In this document: piece after piece, positions 1-7,928 of the stretch
How the letters are laid out: each line of letters begins with the position of its first letter
Numbering within the stretch: the stretch's first letter is position 1
Origin: Pragia fontium DSM 5563 = ATCC 49100
GTDB lineage: Bacteria; Pseudomonadota; Gammaproteobacteria; Enterobacterales; Enterobacteriaceae
Direction: 5' to 3'
Length of the DNA: 64,000 nt
NCBI RefSeq assembly: GCF_900112475.1
Contig: NZ_FOLW01000010.1
Location: forward strand, 52,581 to 116,580
Notes under the pieces: model-generated
Database searches by the model: none
What the model saw: the letters and a program-made list of their open reading frames with translations, nothing else
What the model was told of the DNA's origin: nothing
Position numbers and translations under genes: made by a program

Positions 1-321
1 TGAGGTGAATTTTAGATAGCCATCAGTAGACGTCTTATCTACTTTACCGCGTGGACATGTGCCGCCCGATGTTGCACCATATTGATCAACCAGATAGATA
101 AATTGACCGTTGGTATTTGCCCCACGCAAGCATTGCCCTGAAAACGAAATAATATTGGTAGGCGCACCAAAGGAATAAAGCTGAGCGCCGACCGCTTTAT
201 TGGTAACGTCTATTGATGCCGGAATGTTATATTTCACCACCAAATTACGACATCTGGCTCCCCATGCATCAACGGATAACAAGAGCGATAATAAGCTAAT
301 AATATAAAGTGATTTTTTCAT
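1..321 (-). CDS. Fimbrial tip adhesin-like protein, copy 1 (partial, 5' end only)
   Basis: The first 107 codons of a gene that leaves the window in frame at its left edge. The product begins with a signal peptide (MKKSLYIISLLSLLLS, then AWGARC) and a segment rich in Cys, Gly and Thr. It is closely similar to the N-terminal region of the complete protein at 6233-7246, so it should be the equivalent two-domain subunit of the first fimbrial operon. It lies directly downstream of the chaperone gene on the same strand. The pilin domain is not visible here. The adhesin role is inferred from size and position; the N-terminal domain is not one I recognise. Confidence 0.75.
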   Translation of the reverse strand, partial: MKKSLYIISLLSLLLSVDAWGARCRNLVVKYNIPASIDVTNKAVGAQLYSFGAPTNIISFSGQCLRGANTNGQFIYLVDQYGATSGGTCPRGKVDKTSTDGYLKFTS

Positions 322-330
322 CAATATTCC

Positions 331-1002
331 TCACTGAATATCAAAAGTACGTCGGCCACCGTAATCATCAATAGCTTCAATCGAGACCTTGCCGGATAAC
401 GCTCGCGGTAATTTCACTTCGCTAAATGGGGCCAGCAAACTGATCTGTTGTTCTGTATTTTTATCTAACTTTAACGGGGTGCCATTGATGGCGATTTGCG
501 TGATAGCAAAATAATAAGGCGTCGGGTTTTTTAATACTGAGCCACGATAAGTCAGGTTTTTCTCGGCCTCTTCACGGGCGGCAGCCAAGGCTTTCGGACG
601 ATAGATCAGTTTTACCTGCGTATTGAGCGCCACCGCTAACACGTTACTTTCATCAGCACTGGCTACCGGTGGAATTTCTTGTACGTTTAACCAAAATACG
701 GATTCTTTGTCTTTTGGCAAAATATCATTGACGTACAGCAGGCGAATAAGTTGTTTCTCTCCACCGCTGACTTTAAATAAATTTGGTGCCGGGACGAAGA
801 AAACGTTATTGAGATCGCTCGGATTTTCAACCCAAACTTGGCCTCCGTAGGTTTTGTCACTATTGTTGGTAATTTCAATAGAGATATTCTTTCTGCCTTC
901 ATCATAAATAAACCGGGTGCCATTGAGGGTAAATGCAGAAAATGCATTAAAGCTCACCAATGATGAGGCCAGTAGGATAAAAATCGATATCGCCTTATTC
1001 AT
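331..1002 (-). CDS. Periplasmic fimbrial chaperone, copy 1
   Basis: PapD-like chaperone of the chaperone-usher pathway, which holds pilin subunits in the periplasm by donor-strand complementation. The start at 1002 gives a clean signal peptide (MNKAISIFILLASSLVSFNAFSA); the open frame extends ten codons further but without a signal. The N-terminal immunoglobulin-like domain carries the TRFIYDEG and YGGQVWVEN motifs, and the central LPKDKESVFWLNVQEIPP stretch is the family signature around the domain hinge. Its start overlaps the usher stop by 8 bp (ATGAATAA type), as in the second operon, implying translational coupling. It is nearly identical to the chaperone at 7257-7928. Confidence 0.93.
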   Translation of the reverse strand: MNKAISIFILLASSLVSFNAFSAFTLNGTRFIYDEGRKNISIEITNNSDKTYGGQVWVENPSDLNNVFFVPAPNLFKVSGGEKQLIRLLYVNDILPKDKESVFWLNVQEIPPVASADESNVLAVALNTQVKLIYRPKALAAAREEAEKNLTYRGSVLKNPTPYYFAITQIAINGTPLKLDKNTEQQISLLAPFSEVKLPRALSGKVSIEAIDDYGGRRTFDIQ

Positions 1003-3394
1003 TACATCTAATCTCCATAATTTTATTCTCATTTGATTTAATATTGTCGATATTTAAAGTACATAGCTCTCCATCAGGGGATGTCACGGTGATTTTTTCC
1101 AATTTATCCACTAAATTAAGTAGTAACACGCCACCGTTAGAGACAAAGCCGACATAAGCATTGTTAGCGGTTCTGGCCGAACTACCGGCAGGAACAAATT
1201 CTCCATTGGCCTTTTTCAGACGTAAAATAAAACGGTGAATGGCTGAATATTTAAAGTCGCGATAAACAATGGATTTATCGGTAGGCACGAAGCTATAGAC
1301 GGTATCCAGTAATTCAATATTATCCGGCACCTCTTCGGTATCGATTTTTAGGTTATTCACCATATAAGGTGCGACACCCATAATGGTGTTGCCCCTGCTA
1401 TTGGTGGGTGGCGAATCATTAAATTTGATATTTTCCAGATTGTCGATATTCGCTATTGCAACGGTATCGCGTCTGACGCTACTGAATAATAATCCGGTTT
1501 GTTTGGTGGCGATCAGGCTACCTGACGCATTCAATGAGCCTGAGGTCTGATGCTTACTTTTCGAAATAGCAAAACCGGTATTGATAAGGTGCTGGTCGAT
1601 CCCTAAATAGGCAGAATTGCTCCAGTCATCTTTATCTTTATTGGTGTTAACGCTGTAGTTTAATTGGTCATTAATATTGCCGGACACGCCCGAGTTAAAG
1701 CTGGCTTTATTGGTGCGGCTATAATTAACCGAGTTAGTCCAAAACTGGTTCTTATCAAAAATACTAAACGGGATATTTAATCCGATCGACACCATATAAT
1801 TATCACGTTGATAATCATTGAGCTTCTGATAGTCGCCAGAAATCGATAAATCCACCCCTTTGAAGGCGGTGTTATAGGAGAGGCTGGCGCCCATTTCATT
1901 TCTGACGCTGTTACGATAAGTTTGTATCCAGCCGGACAGGCTGACGAAGCTATTGTCAAAGTTTTGAGATAATGTTGTTTCGTACCGTTCTTTACGGTTG
2001 CTCCGATAATAAAGCGCGTTAGGATTATAATCGGCGAAATCGACATAATCTTTACCGGTATAGCGATAAGCTAACAGTTGCAGGTTGGTATTATCAGTCA
2101 ATGAATTAGCGTATTGAGCAACGTGACTAAAACCGGTCTGCTTAAAATTCTTTGATGTGGGGGTCTGTTTCTGAAACTTGCTGATAGCGGCATGCGTATA
2201 CAGGGAGATGGCGCCGTATTTCCCCAGATCTTTACTTAGGCCTAAGGCGGCACTTTGGTAATTTTGATGTAAAATCCAGGCTGAATGAACGGTAACGTTT
2301 TTAAATCCATAATCCACTGCACCCAGTTGGAATAAGTGATTGTCACGCTTTCCGTCAATCTCTTTTTTCCCTACCACCAGATTATAATTAAATTCATTGG
2401 CGCGCAGTAAAGAAGAGAGCGTGGCGACCGGATAGCGACGTACGGATTTTGCCCCATTATCTTCTTCAACCGTGACGGTCAGATCGCCGTTACTAACCGG
2501 TGCAATATTGTTGAGCTGATAGGCACCCGCCGGTACCACCTGCGAGCTGAGAATATAGCCGTTTTGCGAGATGGTAATTTTGGCGTTGGAATTGACCACC
2601 CCTGAAATGATCGGGGCATAGCCGCGCATTTCCCAAGGGCGCATGCTGCTTTCAGAACGTAGCGCCATACCATAAAACATAAAATTGGGCAGGGTTGTGG
2701 TAGAGGTTAATGCCTTACCCGCGACAAAGTTCCCCTGAAGCGGTCTGATGGCGGTCGATACCGTCGCTTCTGAAGTTTCAAAACCCGAGTCTCTTGAATA
2801 GCTGCTGCGCACATAGGTTACCCAGCGCCCCATATTGATATAGGAATCGATATCGCCATACACCTGAGCTTGAGCTGAGTTGGTTTTGGAGACATAGCCG
2901 GAATAATTGAGTTTAGCCCCCGGAATACCGTAGTCCCAGGATTGCTGCTGGTTGGATTCATCCAACGCTATTTGAGGGACACTGAAAGTTAATGTTTGTT
3001 TAGCGTGATTAAAGATAACCTTTGCGCCGGGATAGGCACCAATATTATAACAGTTGCGAATAGGGTCGAAATAATCACCGAATGATTTATAGTCAACCGG
3101 TAAATGCAATTCAGTCATCCAATCTTTATTCAGACAAAGGGTTTCTTTATCACTGGATGAAATAATGAGTTCTTTTCTGCCAAGAGCATGACGGTTAAAT
3201 ACTACTTCGATAATATAATGACCGGCGGGATATTTTACATTGTCATCAAATATGTCGATGGCTTGTGTAGGGATTTCCCCACGTAAGAAGTCGGTATTTA
3301 GCTCTGAATGAGCACAGAATGACGTTACTAATAAGGATAATATGGAAGCCCTAAATAATTTAAAGTAATTGATATTATCCATATCTGTATCCAT
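995..3394 (-). CDS. Outer-membrane fimbrial usher, copy 1
   Basis: FimD/PapC-family usher, the outer-membrane beta-barrel that recruits chaperone-subunit complexes and secretes the fibre. After a signal peptide (ILSLLVTSFCAHS) comes LNTDFLRG, the usual mature N terminus. The plug and barrel follow (PNFMFYG, SSMRPWEMRGYAP, ISQNGYIL, VPAGAYQLNNI, LTVTVEEDNG) and then C-terminal domains ending in a Cys pair. The open frame extends to 3580, but that part overlaps the intergenic hairpin and the pilin gene and has no signal peptide. ATG codons at 3394 and 3382 are both possible, the first with AGGG only 2 bases upstream. Length about 800 residues is normal for the family. Confidence 0.92.
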   Translation of the reverse strand: MDTDMDNINYFKLFRASILSLLVTSFCAHSELNTDFLRGEIPTQAIDIFDDNVKYPAGHYIIEVVFNRHALGRKELIISSSDKETLCLNKDWMTELHLPVDYKSFGDYFDPIRNCYNIGAYPGAKVIFNHAKQTLTFSVPQIALDESNQQQSWDYGIPGAKLNYSGYVSKTNSAQAQVYGDIDSYINMGRWVTYVRSSYSRDSGFETSEATVSTAIRPLQGNFVAGKALTSTTTLPNFMFYGMALRSESSMRPWEMRGYAPIISGVVNSNAKITISQNGYILSSQVVPAGAYQLNNIAPVSNGDLTVTVEEDNGAKSVRRYPVATLSSLLRANEFNYNLVVGKKEIDGKRDNHLFQLGAVDYGFKNVTVHSAWILHQNYQSAALGLSKDLGKYGAISLYTHAAISKFQKQTPTSKNFKQTGFSHVAQYANSLTDNTNLQLLAYRYTGKDYVDFADYNPNALYYRSNRKERYETTLSQNFDNSFVSLSGWIQTYRNSVRNEMGASLSYNTAFKGVDLSISGDYQKLNDYQRDNYMVSIGLNIPFSIFDKNQFWTNSVNYSRTNKASFNSGVSGNINDQLNYSVNTNKDKDDWSNSAYLGIDQHLINTGFAISKSKHQTSGSLNASGSLIATKQTGLLFSSVRRDTVAIANIDNLENIKFNDSPPTNSRGNTIMGVAPYMVNNLKIDTEEVPDNIELLDTVYSFVPTDKSIVYRDFKYSAIHRFILRLKKANGEFVPAGSSARTANNAYVGFVSNGGVLLLNLVDKLEKITVTSPDGELCTLNIDNIKSNENKIMEIRCNE

Positions 3395-3403
3395 ATCCCT
3401 AAG

Positions 3404-3420
3404 AGGGCCACGAAGGCCCT
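3404..3420 (-). promoter_or_regulatory. Hairpin between major pilin and usher, copy 1
   Basis: A six-base-pair GC-rich stem AGGGCC/GGCCCT closes a five-base loop, read on the minus strand as TTCGT. It sits between the pilin stop and the usher start, and the same element occurs at 10320-10336 with loop TTCGA. There is no following T run, so it is more likely to protect the pilin mRNA 3' end or attenuate reading into the usher gene than to terminate fully. That function is inferred from other pilus operons. Confidence 0.6.
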
Positions 3421-3455
3421 TAATCCAAAAGAGTAAAAATATTAAGAGAAATATA

Positions 3456-3974
3456 TTACTTGTATGCAACCGCATAAGTTGCTGTCGAGATAACCGTACC
3501 TTCAGTAACGGTTTGGCCAGAGGTGGCGACCATTTGTGCTTTAAATTCCATATTGCCGATAGCGTTAGTGCCATCACCAAACTCTATATTTTGGTTATTG
3601 TAAGTCACGGTTTGATTTGGTGTTTTAGAGTTAACAGCAGTTAACAGAATAGATACGCCACCTGCCGTTCCTTTCATATTCGCCAACCCGGAGTTAGTAA
3701 AGCCAGCACTCTGCCAACCCACAGTACCACTGGTTTTTTTCAGGCATTCTTCAGTACGAGGCACTAAGCTGAATTCAACTTCTTCACCCTTTTTGTCGGT
3801 TGGTTTCATGCTTTTTAAGTTGATAGTGGATTTAACCAGTCCATCGATTTCGGTATCAATATCACAGGTCTCGGAAGTGACGGCACCAATGAATTGGACT
3901 TCGCCAGTATTCGCTGACGCATATCCACTGAATAATGATCCGCTAATAATAATGCCAAGTAATAGTTTATTCAT
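3456..3974 (-). CDS. Major fimbrial subunit, copy 1
   Basis: Type-1-like pilin, first gene of the operon and so the probable shaft subunit. The start at 3974 has GGAG eight bases upstream and gives a signal peptide (MNKLLLGIIISGSLFSGYASA). The mature protein begins with an alternating donor-strand segment (GEVQFIGAVTSETC), has two Cys residues about 55 apart for the pilin disulphide, and ends ATYAVAYK with the penultimate Tyr typical of subunits recognised by PapD-like chaperones. The C-terminal two thirds are almost identical to the pilin at 10360-10878, while the region after the first Cys is more divergent. Confidence 0.92.
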   Translation of the reverse strand: MNKLLLGIIISGSLFSGYASANTGEVQFIGAVTSETCDIDTEIDGLVKSTINLKSMKPTDKKGEEVEFSLVPRTEECLKKTSGTVGWQSAGFTNSGLANMKGTAGGVSILLTAVNSKTPNQTVTYNNQNIEFGDGTNAIGNMEFKAQMVATSGQTVTEGTVISTATYAVAYK

Positions 3975-4576
3975 GTAATAATTCTCCATAATAAAGTAAA
4001 TATAAAAATTAGATTGATGATTAGTTTAAAAAACTAATATCAGGTGCTACATATCGTTCAGATTTATAACCTTACTAATATCACTGAAAGGGCTAAAAGC
4101 CTTATGATAGGCGATATAGGTTAAACTTAATTAAAAGGGTGTAGGGGTAATAGTAAAAGGGTGTTCTACTGCTAATGAATATAGGCTATTATGAATAATA
4201 CCATCGGTATTTATTAGGCATTCTTTCCATAGAATAATTTCCTGTTTTCTAGCGTGGGTGTTGTTTTATTTAAATCTAAATATCTTTCGTGTTTTTCTAT
4301 TATTAATTAATAAGTACAGGCATGGGAAATCGTTTTAATCGATCGAATCTTTATTTTTGATTTGTAATAACTATCGATTGATATCTATCGATCGTTATAT
4401 TCTATTGTTGTTCGTGGTGGGAATAATAAGAGGGATATTAATTACATATGATATTAATTCATTAATTCTTTAAATCTATTTCAATCATTTTTATGGTCGT
4501 GATGGATAATCAGCTACGGCCACTTTCTGGTTAAAGAATATAGCCGGTACTATATAAATTAATGGCTATTATGTTG
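3975..4576 (-). promoter_or_regulatory. Upstream control region of fimbrial operon 1
   Basis: About 600 bp without a gene, AT-rich. It shares several blocks in the same order with the region upstream of operon 2: a 20-base identity AGGCATTCTTTCCATAGAAT (4216-4235), the block ending in TCGTTTTAATCGATCGAA, and three ATCGATYG-like octamers at 4338, 4373 and 4387. The only two GATC tetranucleotides in the region are at 4341-4344 and 4390-4393. No good sigma-70 -35/-10 pair is obvious, which suggests that an activator is needed. The part nearer the pilin would be a long untranslated leader. Confidence 0.6.
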
Positions 4577-5110
4577 CTATTTATAAAGTAAGTTGATAAT
4601 AACGCTACTTTTCATTGATCCTTTTTCAACGCTTTGTGCCTGAGCATAGGGTTTGGCAAAAAAACTAATATCAAACTGATTATTATTAGCGGTAAATTGC
4701 TTGTTTTTTCCGGATAAATCAACCTGTGTGCCGTCTGGCCAAGTTAATTGAATTCCCACGCCGAATAAGTTGGTTTTTAACTCCCCTCCAGTACCATTAT
4801 TTAATGCACCTTGACTGCCTGGTTTAAATGTCACGTCTATATTTTTAGGTATCACTCCACTTTTTTGGCAGTCGACAATAAACTGTGTTTTAACCGCAGG
4901 CTGTTTTCCTGCCAGTAATGTGCTTTCATTGATTACTTTAAAATCGACAGTTTTATTAAACCCTTCGCCATTATTGACGTCACAGGTAATGTTGACCACG
5001 TCTAATGAAATGCTCAGCGTGGTATCCGGTAATGCTTCATCCGCGGCTGAAAACGGGGAATATAGCCCGAGCAAAGCAATTATGAGATAGCCGTAAATGT
5101 TGTTATTCAT
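4577..5110 (-). CDS. Minor fimbrial subunit (last gene of operon 2)
   Basis: Pilin-like secreted protein of about 177 residues. Signal peptide MNNNIYGYLIIALLGLYSPFSA is followed by a donor-strand-like segment, two Cys residues (ITCDVN and VDCQKS) and a C-terminal beta strand ending NLLYK. An upstream ATG at 5125 overlaps the stop of the previous gene (TGATG) and would add five residues; I prefer 5110 because GGCGGA lies at a suitable distance. Last gene of the operon, so it may be a minor, anchor or termination subunit; this is inferred from position only. Confidence 0.8.
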   Translation of the reverse strand: MNNNIYGYLIIALLGLYSPFSAADEALPDTTLSISLDVVNITCDVNNGEGFNKTVDFKVINESTLLAGKQPAVKTQFIVDCQKSGVIPKNIDVTFKPGSQGALNNGTGGELKTNLFGVGIQLTWPDGTQVDLSGKNKQFTANNNQFDISFFAKPYAQAQSVEKGSMKSSVIINLLYK

Positions 5111-5124
5111 GGGATGTTCCGCCA

Positions 5125-5673
5125 TCAAATATATTTAATCTTTATTACCACATGGGTATTGGCATTGCCGAGGTCAACGGACTGACTGCCTATTGGTAGT
5201 GCCACCGGTTTAATCTTAAACTTCATTTTCATCAGTGCAGCTTCAGGCTTTTGCAGCCAAAGTTCTTGATTCATTGGAATGCCGCTGCCGGTGGTACCGA
5301 TTTGATCGTCTTCCCATGTCATCAAGTAGCCGAGGGTGGTATTTTTTGAGGCAATATAGCCCATTGAACCCATGGTTAAATGCCGGTTAGCCGGTTCAAA
5401 TTGCAGAGAAACACGCTGTGGTTTAACGGTGCCGGAGCAATCAAGGGATAAGGTTGAATAGCCCTCAGCTTCACCGGATAAGATCGTTTGCGCATTGACG
5501 GGGCCAAAGTTGACATTATCAACGGTGGCGGGCAGGCAGGTGGCGATGGTAACGTTGAGACTAAACTGGGACTGAACATCACCGCTCGCCATGGAAAATG
5601 GGTGTGATGCCGCCCCACCATATGGTGAGGCAGACAAGGTCAGCAGTCCGGAAAGCAAAACATGCTTGAGCAT
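5125..5673 (-). CDS. Minor fimbrial subunit
   Basis: A 182-residue pilin-family protein. The start at 5673 has AGGAACC upstream and gives a short signal peptide (MLKHVLLSGLLTLSASPYGGAA). Pilin features are the TIATC and SLDCSG cysteines, a central GYLMTWEDDQIGTTGSG strand resembling the tip subunits, and a C-terminal alternating strand THVVIKIKYI. It lies in the operon after the subunit at 5687-6220 with 13 bp between them. It is more distant from the other subunits than they are from each other. Confidence 0.82.
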   Translation of the reverse strand: MLKHVLLSGLLTLSASPYGGAASHPFSMASGDVQSQFSLNVTIATCLPATVDNVNFGPVNAQTILSGEAEGYSTLSLDCSGTVKPQRVSLQFEPANRHLTMGSMGYIASKNTTLGYLMTWEDDQIGTTGSGIPMNQELWLQKPEAALMKMKFKIKPVALPIGSQSVDLGNANTHVVIKIKYI

Positions 5674-5686
5674 AACGGTTCCTAAA

Positions 5687-6220
5687 CTAATTGAAGGTTA
5701 GTTTAATATTCAAGGCGGTATTCGCTGCGCCAGGAGAAACAATGGTACCCAATGCGACAGGCTTCACTTTGATGGGAATAGAAAAGCTCTCCGTTGTAGG
5801 TTTTTTCGTCGGTGAAATCGCAACCCCATCAATGGTGACAACTGAATTAGCCGCTTTTACCGTATCATCGCCCCACTTTAATTGATAACCCACGGTGCTG
5901 TTTGCTTTGGTACTAATGATGCCATTGGTGGCATTGTTTACGCCGTCGGCCGCCGTAAAGCTAACGGTATAATTTGCCAGCGTGGTATCGCAGGCAATAT
6001 CCAGTGACATCGTTTTATCAACTACCGTACCTTTCTTAATATCACCGGCAGACTGATCGCCGAATGCAATATCATTCACCTCAGCACTGCAAGACGCTTT
6101 AACCACCATACTTAAATTAGAGGTGACGGTTCCACCTGTGACATTCGAGGTAAAGCTGGTTGCGCCAGCGTGCAAAGACAAAGTAAGTCCAATCGTTATC
6201 CATGATAATTTCTTTAACAT
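5687..6220 (-). CDS. Minor fimbrial subunit related to the adhesin pilin domain
   Basis: A 177-residue pilin-like protein starting at 6220 (AGGAATTAGTT before ATG) with signal peptide MLKKLSWITIGLTLSLHAGA. Its body (ASCSAEVNDIAFGDQSAG, GVNNATNGIIS, VGYQLKWGDDTVK, KPVALG, NTALNIKLTFN) aligns block by block with the C-terminal half of the adjacent adhesin at 6233-7246. It may be a tip-fibrillum adaptor that evolved by duplication of the adhesin pilin domain. Two Cys residues are in the normal pilin arrangement. Confidence 0.85.
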   Translation of the reverse strand: MLKKLSWITIGLTLSLHAGATSFTSNVTGGTVTSNLSMVVKASCSAEVNDIAFGDQSAGDIKKGTVVDKTMSLDIACDTTLANYTVSFTAADGVNNATNGIISTKANSTVGYQLKWGDDTVKAANSVVTIDGVAISPTKKPTTESFSIPIKVKPVALGTIVSPGAANTALNIKLTFN

Positions 6221-6232
6221 AACTAATTCCTG

Positions 6233-7246
6233 TTAATTCAGTTTGACGTTAATCGTGAGTGCGGTATTGGCATTACCTGGAATAGGGGATGCTGATAACA
6301 GAACCGGTTTCACCAAAATAGGGACGGTAAAATTATTGGTTGTGGGTTTGGTATTTGGCGCAATCGCGGTGTTATTGATAGTCACGGCGCTGTTAACCGG
6401 CTTCACTGTGGCATTCCCCCACTTAAACTGATAGCCAATGGAGGTATTATCTTTGACCTTAATAATGCCGTTAGCCGCATTATTAACGCCATCTTTGCCG
6501 GAAAAGCTTAAGGTGTAAGCGGGTAATACGCCGTTGCAGGTAAAGGCAATATTGATGTTTTTATCAGCGATGGTGTTTGATTTAAGCGCACTTGCTGTTT
6601 GATTACCAAAACTCACATCATTGACGGACACGCTGCAGGACACGTTATTGATTAAGACAATTGAGGTGGGGGCGGTAAAAGCCACCGACTCTTTCGTTAA
6701 CGTTGCCTGGTTTTCGCCAATTCGTGAGTAGAAGTTTCTTTTTAGCATAAACGTTGGGTTAACTATGGTTCTTCCCGGTGGTGTTTTTTTTGCCAGATAC
6801 AGGACGCCTGAGTCGGTGCTACCGCCAGGCCCCTTAAAATTAGTGTATCCGCTGCCGCTGGTTTGATAATCCGCCAGTAATAGCCAAGAGGTATCACCGC
6901 AACTGCCTGTTGAGGTGAATCTTAAATAGCCATCGGTAGACGTCTTATTTACCGTACCACGTGCACACAGGCCGGTAGAGGCTCCGCGATACTGATCGAC
7001 CAGATAGATAAAGTTACCCGTGGTATTACCTGCACCACTGGTAGCGCGTAAACACTGTCCTGAAAACGACATTGGGCCCTGAGGAACGCCAAAAGAATAA
7101 AGCTGATCGCCAGCTTTTTTATTGGTAATGTCTATTGATGTCGGGATGTTATAGTTCACCACCAAATTACGACATCTCGCCCCCCATGCATCAATGGATA
7201 ACAATAGCGATAACAAGGTCATAATATAGAGCGATTTTTTTACCAT
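6233..7246 (-). CDS. Two-domain fimbrial tip adhesin-like protein, copy 2
   Basis: A 337-residue secreted protein, about twice the size of a single pilin. The start at 7246 (AAGGG upstream) gives signal peptide MVKKSLYIMTLLSLLLS. Residues from about 20 to 205 form a domain with several Cys residues and many Gly/Thr/Ser that I do not recognise; the rest is a pilin domain (NVSCSVSVNDVSFGNQTA to ALTINVKLN). The layout of receptor-binding domain then pilin domain, and its place after the chaperone, point to a tip adhesin. The longer open frame to 7330 overlaps the chaperone gene and is not used here. The ligand cannot be predicted. Confidence 0.85.
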   Translation of the reverse strand: MVKKSLYIMTLLSLLLSIDAWGARCRNLVVNYNIPTSIDITNKKAGDQLYSFGVPQGPMSFSGQCLRATSGAGNTTGNFIYLVDQYRGASTGLCARGTVNKTSTDGYLRFTSTGSCGDTSWLLLADYQTSGSGYTNFKGPGGSTDSGVLYLAKKTPPGRTIVNPTFMLKRNFYSRIGENQATLTKESVAFTAPTSIVLINNVSCSVSVNDVSFGNQTASALKSNTIADKNINIAFTCNGVLPAYTLSFSGKDGVNNAANGIIKVKDNTSIGYQFKWGNATVKPVNSAVTINNTAIAPNTKPTTNNFTVPILVKPVLLSASPIPGNANTALTINVKLN

Positions 7247-7256
7247 TGGTGTGCCC

Positions 7257-7928
7257 TTACTGAATATCAAAAGTGCGTCGAGCGCCATAATCATCAATGG
7301 CTTCAATGGAGACTTTGCCGGATAATGCACGCGGTAACGTCACTTCGCTAAACGGGGCAAGCAGGCTAATGTCTTGTTCTGTTTTTTTATCTAACTTTAC
7401 TGGGTTGCCATTGAGGGCAATTTGCGTGATAGCAAAATAATAAGGGGTCGGATTTTTTAATACTGAACCACGAAGCTTCAGGTTTTTCTCGGCATCTTCA
7501 CGGGCGGCAGCCAAGGCTTTCGGACGATAGATTAGCTTCACCTGAGTATTTAACGCCACCGCCAGCACGTTGCTTTCATCAGCACTGGCTACCGGCGGAA
7601 TTTCTTGCACGTTTAGCCAAAATAATGACTCTTTATCTTTTGGCAAAATATCATTCACGTACAGCAGACGAATGATTTGCTTCTCTCCACCGCTGACTTT
7701 AAATAAATTCGGTGCCGGGACGAAGAAAACGTTATCGAGATCGTTCAGATTATCAACCCAAACTTGGCCGCCGTAGGTTTTTTCACTACTGTTGGCGATC
7801 TCTATTGATATATTTTTTCTACCTTCATCATAAATAAACCGGGTGCCGTTTAGCGTAAATGCAGATGATGCATTAAAGCTCACTAATGACGACACCAGTA
7901 GGATAAAAATCGATATCACTTTATTCAT
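7257..7928 (-). CDS. Periplasmic fimbrial chaperone, copy 2
   Basis: PapD-like chaperone of 223 residues, starting with signal peptide MNKVISIFILLVSSLVSFNASSA. Family motifs TRFIYDEG, YGGQVWVDN and LPKDKESLFWLNVQEIPP are present, as is the conserved N-terminal-domain end NTQVKLIYRP. It overlaps the upstream usher gene by 8 bp and lies 10 bp before the adhesin gene. It differs from copy 1 by scattered substitutions only, so the two chaperones could in principle serve each other's subunits. Confidence 0.94.
   Translation of the reverse strand: MNKVISIFILLVSSLVSFNASSAFTLNGTRFIYDEGRKNISIEIANSSEKTYGGQVWVDNLNDLDNVFFVPAPNLFKVSGGEKQIIRLLYVNDILPKDKESLFWLNVQEIPPVASADESNVLAVALNTQVKLIYRPKALAAAREDAEKNLKLRGSVLKNPTPYYFAITQIALNGNPVKLDKKTEQDISLLAPFSEVTLPRALSGKVSIEAIDDYGARRTFDIQ

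Noticed and set aside
3975..4576. Invertible promoter element like the fim switch
   Set aside because: I found no inverted repeat pair bracketing a promoter-sized segment and no recombinase gene beside either fimbrial operon.
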